Below, one piece after another: positions 25,808 to 34,254 of a stretch of 64,000 bases of DNA. The position numbers and the translations under genes are program-made. This DNA is from JBHIKY01 sp042139015 (lineage in GTDB: Bacteria; Bacillota; Bacilli; Bacillales; Marinococcaceae). Location of the stretch: the NCBI RefSeq assembly GCF_042139015.1, contig NZ_JBHIKY010000006.1, positions 168,658-232,657 of the forward strand, written 5' to 3'. Position 1 is the first letter of the stretch; each line of letters opens with the position of its first letter. Under the pieces are notes generated by a model. That model did not search any database and was not told where the DNA came from. It saw only the letters and a program-made list of their open reading frames with translations.

Positions 25808-27521
25808 ACATATTCTTTGGTGTATCTTTTGTTTCTTTCACTCCGCTTAACGTATGAAGTCGGACTGATAAATCGAGTAAGAAAGTATCATCAGGGTTAT
25901 CTAAATCACACCCTGTCAGGGCTTCGATTTTTTTTAACCGGTAGAGCAGAGACTGCCTGTGAAGATTGAGAGCCCGTGCTGTCTGGCTGACGTTACCTTT
26001 ATGTTTGTTATAAATGATAAATGTGTGAATTAAATCTATGCCGCGTTCTTTTGAATATTTAAACAAAGGAGCAATCGTCAGGTCAGTAGTCTGCCGTAAT
26101 TCTTCATTTTCAGTGAGTGCAAGCAGGGCGCGGTCAAATCTAGTATCTGCGTAAGTGCTTATAAAGCCGGGTCCTTTTTGTTTCTGTCCAACGTCGAGCG
26201 CTGAGTATGCTTCTTGGAATCCAACGTGAAAAGTATCCTCTCCAAATGATTTAGCTACTCCCCAGGAGAGTGTCAGGTGCTGAAGCTTCTGTTCTAGTCG
26301 ATATTGCAGCAGCTCAATAAATGGAAAGGCCGTTTCAATACTATTACTGGATATTAATTCGATATACATGATGAGAGCATCTTTTTGGAAAGTAGACATC
26401 GTTTTTATCTGCAAGGTGCGCCCGCAATGGTATACTTCTTCTTCAAGCAGATCCCCCACAGACCGAAGCCAATTTTCATAAGAAAGCTGCATGCCGGGAT
26501 CTTGATTGTACAAGTATTCAAGATTTTCTGGTTTTGCTATTAAGCAGAGATAAGGTACATTTAAATGATACCCTAAAGATTTAGCACGGGATAATGCTGT
26601 ATCTTTTGATTCGAGTTTACCTTTTGCAAGGCTCCAGACAAAATCATCACGGAGTCTCATTTCTGTTTCTAACGCCGCTTGATCATGTAAAAAACATAAT
26701 GCTGAGGTAGTCACAGTATGTTCAAGCAGTATAAGATTTTCTTCTTGAAACAAATCGTCTTTTAATGATTGTTCCGGCCATTCAATTAGAATAAAACCTA
26801 AAATTTCCCTGGCACTTTGAACGCTCAGCTGTAATATTTCATCAGCATCTAATCCGATCCAATCCATATTGTTCGGCATATTTACTGAGTCCAGCAGTTC
26901 CTCCTGTCTCTGCGGAAGCGGATCGCCGAAACGATATAAATAAGCATTCCATTTTTCTTCTAATTTTTCTGATCTTTTACTTTTGGCTTTCAAGACTCCT
27001 CTACGGTCTGAGACAATAACGGGCATTTCAAGAGAAGAAGACAAGTAAGACACAATTTCTTGTAACCCCTGCCCCTCCATTATTATCTTCAGTAATTCCT
27101 TTCGAATTTTATCAGATCGTTCAACGATATGCATTTCTTTCTTATTCAATGCAGAAGAGATCGCGTGACTCACATCAGAAAAACGGATATCCCACGGTAG
27201 TTCAATTAAAGGAAAACCTTGCTTTTCACACATCTCAATAACTTTATCCGGCAGGCTGATAACATGGCGTCCGAGTGCAATAACTAATGCAGCGGCATCT
27301 GCATCCATTACTTCTTTAATGAATGTTAACAGCTTTTGTTCATCGTTTCCGCACCCAATTCCGGTAGTCAAAACAATTTCATTCTTTCTGACAAAGTTCT
27401 CAACAGGTGTTTCAATGATAGATACCCATTCTACGGCTCTTTCCATTGAAGAAACGGCTGTTGTTAAAAGCTTTGAATCCTTCATTACTTCAAGCTCAAT
27501 AACATCTTTCACAGATAACAA
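25806..27521 (-). CDS. PucR-family transcriptional regulator
   Basis: 571 residues. An N-terminal PucR sensing domain (SVKDVIELEVMKDSKLL, EIVLTTGIG, and PLIELPWDIRF), a central GGDEF-like/GAF-like region, and a C-terminal PucR helix-turn-helix (HKGNVSQTARALNLHRQSL, YRLKKIEALTG). PucR proteins activate catabolic operons, often for nitrogen sources, in response to a pathway metabolite. The start is TTG after a GGAGGAGA site. It is divergent from the ectoine-type operon and shares a 200-base control region with it, so it is the probable regulator. Known proteobacterial ectoine operons use EnuR instead. Confidence 0.9.
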   Translation of the reverse strand: MLSVKDVIELEVMKDSKLLTTAVSSMERAVEWVSIIETPVENFVRKNEIVLTTGIGCGNDEQKLLTFIKEVMDADAAALVIALGRHVISLPDKVIEMCEKQGFPLIELPWDIRFSDVSHAISSALNKKEMHIVERSDKIRKELLKIIMEGQGLQEIVSYLSSSLEMPVIVSDRRGVLKAKSKRSEKLEEKWNAYLYRFGDPLPQRQEELLDSVNMPNNMDWIGLDADEILQLSVQSAREILGFILIEWPEQSLKDDLFQEENLILLEHTVTTSALCFLHDQAALETEMRLRDDFVWSLAKGKLESKDTALSRAKSLGYHLNVPYLCLIAKPENLEYLYNQDPGMQLSYENWLRSVGDLLEEEVYHCGRTLQIKTMSTFQKDALIMYIELISSNSIETAFPFIELLQYRLEQKLQHLTLSWGVAKSFGEDTFHVGFQEAYSALDVGQKQKGPGFISTYADTRFDRALLALTENEELRQTTDLTIAPLFKYSKERGIDLIHTFIIYNKHKGNVSQTARALNLHRQSLLYRLKKIEALTGCDLDNPDDTFLLDLSVRLHTLSGVKETKDTPKNM

Positions 27522-27588
27522 CAGAAATCTCCTCCTTAAACCGCTCAGTAATAGTATTTCCAGATATAATTATTGTAGCATATAAGAT

Positions 27589-27622
27589 TGTCAGATTATC
27601 TTTTATCCAAACTGTCAGAATA
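27589..27622 (+). promoter_or_regulatory. Paired direct repeats, candidate regulator binding sites
   Basis: TGTCAGATTA (27589-27598) and TGTCAGAATA (27613-27622) share 9 of 10 bases and start 24 bases apart. They lie in the divergent control region between the PucR-type gene and its target operon, about 100 bases before the operon's first start codon. The assignment as the PucR operator is inference from position and repetition. Confidence 0.35.
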
Positions 27623-27721
27623 CTAGAAAAAACTTTCATACAAATTGATGAATGGAAAGATGCTTTATTTTTATTACGATAAGAGTATGAAATAGAACTC
27701 TGATTAAAGGGGCGGATGAAC

Positions 27722-28936
27722 ATGACAAAAGAAATGAACCAGGATATCCAACGATCTACAAAAGCAGTGTGGGCCGGCGAAAAAGAATTTAGAGCTTTTG
27801 GAGCTTCTCAAGTACCGGTTGTACACAGTGTTGCATATACGTACGATGATCTTGATCATTGGTATGAAGTAGCTATTGGTAATGAAAAAGGCCATATATA
27901 TGGAAGAAATACAAATCCAACCGTAGAGTCATTTGAGCAAAAAATAAAAGAACTCGAAGGAGCAGAAGCTGCTACCAGTTTTTCTACAGGAATGGCAGCC
28001 ATCAGCAATTCACTGGCTACCTTTTTAAGACCGGGAGATAAGGTAGTGTCTATTAAAGATACGTATGGCGGCACAAATAAAATATTCAGTGAGTTTCTTC
28101 CACAGATGAATGTAGAAGTCAGACTATGCGATACAGGAAATCACGAACAAATTGAAGAAGAGGTACGTCAAGGGTGCAACATTTTATATTTGGAGACTCC
28201 AACAAATCCAACAGTAAAAATTACTGATTTAGAGCGCATGGTAAAAGTAGCAAAAGAGGTTGGAGCACTTGTATTTGTAGACAATACGTTTGCAACACCA
28301 ATCAACCAAAATCCACTTGAATATGGAGTAGACCTTGTCATTCACAGTGCTACTAAATTTCTCGGCGGCCATGCTGATGCATTAGGTGGTGCTGCTGTGG
28401 GACGAAAAGATCTAATTGAAAAAATTTATCATTATCGCGAAATCAATGGAGCAACGATGGATCCGATGGCAGCTTACTTTATGATCCGGGGAATGAAAAC
28501 CCTACATTTGCGGGTCAAACAGCAATGTGAATCTGCGATAAAAATTGCTTCTTTTTTAAAGAACCACGCACAAGTTGACCAGGTTTTTTATCCAGGGCTT
28601 GAAGATCATCCAGGCCATGACATTGCGAAAAAGCAAATGCGAAACTTTGGTGGTATGTTCAGCTTTTCAATGAAAGGTGGAATGGAGGCAGTTCGTCAAT
28701 TTCTCCCGAGGCTCGAGTATGCAAACCGAGCAGCTAACCTTGGTTCTGTCGAGACAACGGTAGGTCCTGCAAGGACTACAAGTCATGTGGAAAATACTCC
28801 GGAGGAAAGAGCAGCACTTGGCATTCCAGAGAGCCTTGTTCGTTATTCTGTGGGAATCGAAGATACTGATGATTTATTACGTGACTTAGAGCAGGCACTG
28901 GCACAGCTTCCTGAGCCTGCTGCAACTCGTATTTAA
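27722..28936 (+). CDS. Cystathionine gamma-synthase/lyase-family PLP enzyme
   Basis: 404 residues from the ATG at 27722; the ATG at 27716 is too close to the AAAGGGGCGG site. Fold-type I PLP enzyme of the trans-sulfuration family: HIYGRNTNPTVESFE, the FSTGMAAIS phosphate loop, DTYGGTNKIF, FVDNTFATPINQNPLE, and the PLP lysine in HSATKFLGGHADALGG. Such enzymes do gamma-elimination or replacement on homoserine derivatives, cystathionine or methionine. First gene of the operon that ends with the ectoine hydrolase homologue, so a role in diaminobutyrate or homoserine breakdown is likelier than methionine synthesis. Substrate unproven. Confidence 0.88.
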   Translation: MTKEMNQDIQRSTKAVWAGEKEFRAFGASQVPVVHSVAYTYDDLDHWYEVAIGNEKGHIYGRNTNPTVESFEQKIKELEGAEAATSFSTGMAAISNSLATFLRPGDKVVSIKDTYGGTNKIFSEFLPQMNVEVRLCDTGNHEQIEEEVRQGCNILYLETPTNPTVKITDLERMVKVAKEVGALVFVDNTFATPINQNPLEYGVDLVIHSATKFLGGHADALGGAAVGRKDLIEKIYHYREINGATMDPMAAYFMIRGMKTLHLRVKQQCESAIKIASFLKNHAQVDQVFYPGLEDHPGHDIAKKQMRNFGGMFSFSMKGGMEAVRQFLPRLEYANRAANLGSVETTVGPARTTSHVENTPEERAALGIPESLVRYSVGIEDTDDLLRDLEQALAQLPEPAATRI

Positions 28937-28951
28937 GTTAGGAGAATTCCA

Positions 28952-30163
28952 ATGTTTCAATCCAATGCAGTCTTATTTCAAGAAGCTAAATCATTTATGC
29001 CTGAGCTGATCGGCTGGCGGAGATATCTTCACCGGCAGCCGGAACTCAGCTTCTGCGAGCATAATACGACTAAGTATATTACTACTCAGCTGCAAAAGTT
29101 TGAACGAATTACCATTCTGACAGGAAAAAACCAGATTGGAACAGATACAGGTGTAGTTGGCATTTTAAAAAATGGTGAAGGGCCGGTAATCGCTCTTCGA
29201 GCGGATATTGACGCACTCCCCATTGCAGAAGAGATTGCTTCAGAATATCAATCTGTTTATAAAGGTATAATGCATGCATGCGGGCATGATGCTCATACAG
29301 CTATGCTTCTTGGAGCCGCTGCATTATTAAGTAAATCAGAAAATTCCTTCTCGGGTACGGTAAAGTTCATTTTCCAGCCGGCTGAAGAAGATACTGATGA
29401 ACATGGAAAATCCGGAGCGCCATATTTGATTGAGAAGGGTATCTTTGATGATGTAGATAAAGCATTTGCACTCCACGTTGATCCGGAGAATGAACCAGGA
29501 ACGGTACGTCTCCATTCCGGAGCCAGCATGGCCAGTGTAGATACTTTTCAAGCGAATATTTATGGCAGCGGGGGTCATGGTGCGTATCCTCATCTTGGAA
29601 CAGATCCGGTATGGATGCTCTCTTTTGTTCTGCATGCAATTCAGGGGATAAGTTCCCGAAAAACTTCTCCTTTGGTTCCTTCTGTCATAAGTGTAGGAGA
29701 AGTCAAAGCTGGTGCATCTACAAATGTAATACCTGAAAAAGTATTTTTACAAGGCACATGCCGGAGCTACGATGCAGAGACAAGAAAGAAACATGAGGAA
29801 GAATTAAACCGGGCTTTTGCTATCGTGGAATCAATGGGCGGCAGCTATGATTTAACAATTGAAAAAGGGGAGCCGGCTCTTGTTAATCATACAGAAGCAG
29901 TGGAGGTTTTTAGAAGGTCCATCACCTCGTTGTACCCTGAGATGAAAATTCTGAATGAACCGTATGGACTTGGCGGAGAAGATTTCGGCTATATTGCCGA
30001 AAAAGTACCGGCAGCCATGTTGTTTCTTGGTGCAGGCTTTGAGCAAAAAGATGGACGCGGACTTCATATGCCGCTTTTTGATATTGAAGAAGAAGTGCTG
30101 CCGGCAGGTGCTGCGCTGCTAGCTGGAGCAGCTCTCAGCTGTTTTAGCAACACTACACTGTAA
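28952..30163 (+). CDS. M20-family amidohydrolase, candidate N-acetyl-diaminobutyrate deacetylase
   Basis: 403 residues. M20D peptidase/amidohydrolase pattern: WRRYLHRQPELSF, LRADIDALPI, MHACGHDAHTAMLLGAAALL with metal-binding Cys and His, FQPAEED with the catalytic Glu, and SGGHGAYPHLGTDP in the lid domain. Members deacylate N-acyl amino acids (hippurate, N-acetyl-diaminopimelate, auxin conjugates). Proteobacterial ectoine pathways use DoeB/EutE, of another family, to deacetylate N-acetyl-2,4-diaminobutyrate; no DoeB-like gene is seen here, so this enzyme may fill that step. It begins 15 bases after the PLP gene and is clearly in the operon. Confidence 0.88.
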   Translation: MFQSNAVLFQEAKSFMPELIGWRRYLHRQPELSFCEHNTTKYITTQLQKFERITILTGKNQIGTDTGVVGILKNGEGPVIALRADIDALPIAEEIASEYQSVYKGIMHACGHDAHTAMLLGAAALLSKSENSFSGTVKFIFQPAEEDTDEHGKSGAPYLIEKGIFDDVDKAFALHVDPENEPGTVRLHSGASMASVDTFQANIYGSGGHGAYPHLGTDPVWMLSFVLHAIQGISSRKTSPLVPSVISVGEVKAGASTNVIPEKVFLQGTCRSYDAETRKKHEEELNRAFAIVESMGGSYDLTIEKGEPALVNHTEAVEVFRRSITSLYPEMKILNEPYGLGGEDFGYIAEKVPAAMLFLGAGFEQKDGRGLHMPLFDIEEEVLPAGAALLAGAALSCFSNTTL

Positions 30164-30185
30164 ACTGTTGCAAGGAGGTTGTCAA

Positions 30186-31226
30186 ATGTCGCATAAATTA
30201 GCATTCATAGGTTTTGGCGGTGTGGGCCAGGGACTGGCGGATATTTTAATAAATAAGGGATCGTGGCTGAAGGAAAAGTTCGGTACTGATTTTAAAGTCG
30301 TGTCAATTTCAGATTTATATAAAGGATCACTTCACAATTCTGATGGATTAGATTTAGAAAAAGTAATGAGTACACTGCGAGAGCATGGCACACTCGAAAA
30401 TTACCCGGAGGAAGAGGGACTGATACGGGGATGGGACAGTAATACGACCATTCTGGAATCGAATGCAGATACGATGATTGAAATAACGTTTACTGATGTA
30501 AGAACCGGTCAGCCTGCGATAGACCATTGTAAGAAGGCTTTTGCTTCTGGAAAAAACGCTGTTTTAACAAACAAAGGTCCCGTGGCACTGGCTTATGAAG
30601 AGTTAAAGGCGCTTGCAGATAAAAATAATGTACGATTTCTTTTTGAAGGTACGGTTATGAGCGGAACACCAGCTTTAAGAATGCCGCTGGCTGCACTCGC
30701 CGGCAACGAAATAAAAGAAGTACGCGGTATCTTTAATGGAACCACCAATTACATGCTAGCTAAAATGGAAAATGGGATGCCTTTTGACAATGCATTAAAA
30801 GAGGCACAGTCCAAAGGATTTGCCGAAGCGGATCCTACCAATGATGTAGAAGGCTATGATGTGCTTTACAAAGTGGTTATTTTAGCAAATGTCGTGATGG
30901 GCTCGTCCCTGAAAAAAGAAGATGTAAAGTGTGAAGGGATCACAGCACTGTCTCCAGCCCATATGCAAGAAGCAGCACAAGAAGGTAAAAAATGGAAGTT
31001 GATTGGAAAAGTGAAAAATGTAGATGGTAAAGTAACAGCTTCGGTTGGGCCGGAAAAGCTGGAAGAGAGCGATCCGCTGGCAGGAATTACCGGTGCATTA
31101 AACGCAGTGACTTATGAATGTGATTTATCTGGGCCAGTTACATTAATCGGGGCTGGAGCGGGAATTCCTGAAACAGGTTTTGCGCTGCTGATAGACTTGA
31201 TTAATTTGGAGAAGGACAATATTTGA
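30186..31226 (+). CDS. Homoserine dehydrogenase-like protein without ACT domain
   Basis: 346 residues from the ATG at 30186, preceded by AAGGAGG; a TTG at 30168 is less likely. N-terminal NAD(P) fold (FIGFGGVGQGL), then the homoserine dehydrogenase catalytic region: VLTNKGPVAL, FEGTVMSGTPALRMPL, GIFNGTTNYML, GFAEADPTNDVEGYD with catalytic Asp and the downstream Lys. It lacks the C-terminal ACT domain of the biosynthetic Bacillus Hom (about 430 residues), so threonine feedback is unlikely. Its operon position suggests a catabolic use linking aspartate semialdehyde and homoserine. Confidence 0.87.
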   Translation: MSHKLAFIGFGGVGQGLADILINKGSWLKEKFGTDFKVVSISDLYKGSLHNSDGLDLEKVMSTLREHGTLENYPEEEGLIRGWDSNTTILESNADTMIEITFTDVRTGQPAIDHCKKAFASGKNAVLTNKGPVALAYEELKALADKNNVRFLFEGTVMSGTPALRMPLAALAGNEIKEVRGIFNGTTNYMLAKMENGMPFDNALKEAQSKGFAEADPTNDVEGYDVLYKVVILANVVMGSSLKKEDVKCEGITALSPAHMQEAAQEGKKWKLIGKVKNVDGKVTASVGPEKLEESDPLAGITGALNAVTYECDLSGPVTLIGAGAGIPETGFALLIDLINLEKDNI

Positions 31227-31258
31227 AAAAATTTTGACAGAGAAAGGTGGCGGGAGAT

Positions 31259-32698
31259 ATGACGACAAGAGTAGCTGGAAGTAAAATGCTGCTGGCAGGT
31301 GATTGGGTAGACCGTGATAATAAGATAGAGGTACGTAACCCTGAAAATAATGAATGGATTGATTCCGTCCCTGCTGCAAGTGGAAGTGATGTACAGCGTG
31401 CGATTTCATTAGCTAAGGAAGGTGCAGAGATTGCTGCCGAGATGAGTGTGTCTGAACGCATGAAAGTGCTTAAAAATGCGGCGGACTATATCGAGAAGCA
31501 CCTGGAGGAATATGCAAGAACGATTGCACTTGAGAGCAGTAAAACGATTAAAGAAGCTAGAAAAGAAGCAGGCCGTGCGGCAGATGTACTGCGTCTGAGC
31601 GCTGAAGAAGCACGGAGGCTGACCGGGGAATCAATTAACTTTGACCAGGTAGCTGGAAATGAAGATCGTATGGGTTACTATTTCCGCTTTCCTGTCGGCA
31701 TTATTGCTGCCATCACACCTTTTAATGATCCATTGAATCTGGTCGCCCATAAATTAGGCCCTGCTGTAGCAGCAGGAAATGCCATTATCATAAAGCCTGC
31801 AACAGAGACACCTTTAAGTGCTTTAAAACTTGCTGAAGCGTTTGTAGAAGCTGGTCTTCCAAAAAAGATTTTAACCGTTATCACAGGAAGAGGACGTGAC
31901 ATTGGTGATTTACTGATTAAAAGTAAGGATATACAAATGATCAGTTTTACCGGCGGTCTTGAAACTGGAGAAAAAATTTCTAACAATGCTGGATTAAAGA
32001 AATTATCCATGGAGCTTGGATCTAATTCACCTTCCATTGTACTAGAAGATGCCGATCTTTCACTTGCGGTGGATGCAACTGTTTCAGGTGCTTTCGGAGT
32101 GGCTGGCCAGAACTGCCTTGGTGTGCAGCGGTTATTTATCGAAGAATCAGTTTATGAAGAATTTAAATCAAAGTTTTTAGCAAAAGTTCAGTCTCTGAAA
32201 ATGGGAAATAAGTTTTCAGAAGAGACTGATATGGGGCCACTCATTAATGAAAAAGAAGCAAAAAGAGTGGAAAGCTGGGTGGTTGAAGCGGTTGATCTCG
32301 GGGCAAAAATCCTGAGTGGAGGCTACCGCGATGGTGCTTTTTATGCGCCGACGGTGTTAGAAAATACACCTGAAAACGCTACGATTGTGAATGAAGAAGT
32401 GTTTGGACCTGTGGTAATGCTTTTTCCGGTCTCTGGACTGAATGAAGCAATTTCACGCTCGAATAACGTGAATTTTGGACTGCAGGCAGGGATTTTCACA
32501 GAAAATATCCACGCCGCGTTAAAAGCAGCTAAAAGACTTCACGTTGGTGGTGTAATGATTAACGACAGCAGTGATTTCCGTATTGACGCCATGCCTTTTG
32601 GAGGGGTAAAGGGGTCTGGCCTGGGTCGTGAAGGGGTAAAATATGCTATTAAAGAGATGTCCGAAGAAAGGATTGTGTGTTTTAAAATTTCTGAATAA
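31259..32698 (+). CDS. Aldehyde dehydrogenase, candidate aspartate-semialdehyde dehydrogenase (DoeC role)
   Basis: 479 residues from the ATG at 31259, with an AAAGGTGG site upstream. NAD(P)-dependent aldehyde dehydrogenase fold: FPVGIIAAITPFNDPLN and KPATETPLSALK in the cofactor site, SFTGGLETGEKI, catalytic Glu in MELGSNSP and catalytic Cys in GVAGQNCLGVQR; the family end motif is KGSGLGREGVKYAI. The equivalent step in Halomonas ectoine degradation is DoeC, oxidising aspartate semialdehyde to aspartate. Substrate assigned from context only; succinate semialdehyde is the usual default for this family. Confidence 0.88.
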   Translation: MTTRVAGSKMLLAGDWVDRDNKIEVRNPENNEWIDSVPAASGSDVQRAISLAKEGAEIAAEMSVSERMKVLKNAADYIEKHLEEYARTIALESSKTIKEARKEAGRAADVLRLSAEEARRLTGESINFDQVAGNEDRMGYYFRFPVGIIAAITPFNDPLNLVAHKLGPAVAAGNAIIIKPATETPLSALKLAEAFVEAGLPKKILTVITGRGRDIGDLLIKSKDIQMISFTGGLETGEKISNNAGLKKLSMELGSNSPSIVLEDADLSLAVDATVSGAFGVAGQNCLGVQRLFIEESVYEEFKSKFLAKVQSLKMGNKFSEETDMGPLINEKEAKRVESWVVEAVDLGAKILSGGYRDGAFYAPTVLENTPENATIVNEEVFGPVVMLFPVSGLNEAISRSNNVNFGLQAGIFTENIHAALKAAKRLHVGGVMINDSSDFRIDAMPFGGVKGSGLGREGVKYAIKEMSEERIVCFKISE

Positions 32699-32784
32699 TA
32701 AAATATAACGGGAATGGGACTTTTCTGAGGAAGAGTTCCTTCCTATTCAACAAGAAGTGCAAATGAGAAAAGGGGTGGATAAAG

Positions 32785-33999
32785 TTGCTGTTTTCTAAAG
32801 AAGAATATTTAGCAAGGATGAACCATACTAAGCAAAAAATGATGGAATATGGTGTCGAAGTACTGCTGGTGTCCAATCCCTCTAATATTTATTATTTAAC
32901 AGGCTATAATGCCTGGTCTTTTTACGTTCATCAAATCCTTGTCGTAATGATTGATGAAGATCAGCCAATCTGGATCGGAAGAGAAATGGATGCCCACAGT
33001 GCTAAAGTAACAACATGGCTTGATGATAACTACATCATTCCTTATCCTGATGAATTTGTCCAGTCGACTATTCGGCACCCAATGGACTTTGTAGCAAATA
33101 TTTTAAATGAAATAGGGCAGGGAAACCGTAAAATCGGTTTGGAAATGGATGCTTTTTATTTTACTGCAATGTGCTATGAAAGAATTATGCAGGGTCTGCC
33201 TAATGCGGAATTTAGAAACTTCAGTACCCTTGTAAACTGGGTGCGGCTGATAAAGTCTGATGATGAAATTGAATGTATGAAAAAGGCGGCAAAAATATTA
33301 GAGCATGCTATGCACGCTGCTTATTATACTGCCGATGTAGGAATTAGAGAAAACGACGTAGCAGCAGCAATATATCAGGCACAAATTAGTGGAACAGCGG
33401 AATTTGGCGGGGACTACACATCCATTGTCCCAATGATCCCGACAAGTGAAAATACTGCAAGTCCTCATCTCACCTGGACAGACCGTCAATACAAGTACGG
33501 AGACTATTTAACTATCGAAATCGCCGGCTGCTATCGTAGATATCACACACCAATGGCTAGAACGATGGCAATTGGAGAGGCGCCGGATAAGGTTATAGAT
33601 CTAGCGGAAGTCGTCCAGGAAGGCATTGAGACAACACTTGATGTGATAAAACCAGGAATGACGGCGGAAGAAGTGGAAAGTATCTGGAGTAAAACAATTG
33701 CTAAACGTGGATACTTTAAAGAGTCGCGGCTCGGTTATTCAATAGGGTTAAGCTTCCCGCCGGACTGGGGGGAGCATACTGTCAGTTTTCGAAAAGGAGA
33801 CCGTACAATTCTTCAACCGAATATGACTTTTCACTTAATGCCCGGCATTTGGCTGGATGATTATGGAGTAGAAATTACAGAATCGATTCGAATAACCGAA
33901 AATGGCTGTGAAACATTTGCTAAGGTTCCAAAAGAGCTATATATTAAAGAACCATCGGATATAACTGCGATGAACTTTAAAACGGAAACTGGAACTTGA
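32785..33999 (+). CDS. doeA: Ectoine hydrolase, DoeA/EutD-like (M24 fold)
   Basis: 404 residues from a TTG start with an AAAAGGGGTGG site. Creatinase/M24 fold close throughout to DoeA/EutD, which opens the ectoine ring to N-acetyl-2,4-diaminobutyrate. Marker segments I recognise from that family: NIYYLTGYNAWSFYVHQ, PIWIGREMDAHSAK, RHPMDFVANIL, LVNWVRLIKSDDEI, EFGGDYTSIVP, SPHLTWTDR, HTPMARTM and GYSIGLSFPPDWGEHT. The usual metal-site residues of aminopeptidase P are partly replaced, as in DoeA. Last gene of the operon. Substrate is inferred from similarity; 5-hydroxyectoine is also possible. Confidence 0.85.
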   Translation: MLFSKEEYLARMNHTKQKMMEYGVEVLLVSNPSNIYYLTGYNAWSFYVHQILVVMIDEDQPIWIGREMDAHSAKVTTWLDDNYIIPYPDEFVQSTIRHPMDFVANILNEIGQGNRKIGLEMDAFYFTAMCYERIMQGLPNAEFRNFSTLVNWVRLIKSDDEIECMKKAAKILEHAMHAAYYTADVGIRENDVAAAIYQAQISGTAEFGGDYTSIVPMIPTSENTASPHLTWTDRQYKYGDYLTIEIAGCYRRYHTPMARTMAIGEAPDKVIDLAEVVQEGIETTLDVIKPGMTAEEVESIWSKTIAKRGYFKESRLGYSIGLSFPPDWGEHTVSFRKGDRTILQPNMTFHLMPGIWLDDYGVEITESIRITENGCETFAKVPKELYIKEPSDITAMNFKTETGT

Positions 34000-34011
34000 G
34001 TTGTAAAGTGA

Positions 34012-34194
34012 CTGGGACAAAATAAATTAATTAATACAAAATCCAGACGATTCTACTGAATCTGTCTGGATTGTTAGTTAATTATGAGTTTTCAACATAT
34101 GCTCCGTCAAAACGCTTCGCTTTCCGCGGGCACGGCTCAAGCCTCCCCGGCAGAAAGAACAGAACGGGTCTCAAGACTCTATAATTTGTCCCAG
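34012..34194. repeat. MITE-like element with terminal inverted repeats, after the ectoine operon
   Basis: Ends are CTGGGACAAA (34012-34021) and TTTGTCCCAG (34185-34194), perfect inverted copies. Inside are a 9-bp hairpin (34040-34048 with 34064-34072) resembling a terminator and the GC-rich block CGCTTTCCGCGGGCACGGC, a motif seen widely in Bacillaceae intergenic repeats. No coding capacity. It probably ends transcription of the operon. Confidence 0.6.
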
Positions 34195-34254
34195 CCTCTT
34201 TAAAATTGAATATCAGTGGGCTGTTCAAATCACTTTACCAGTGATAGCATAAAT

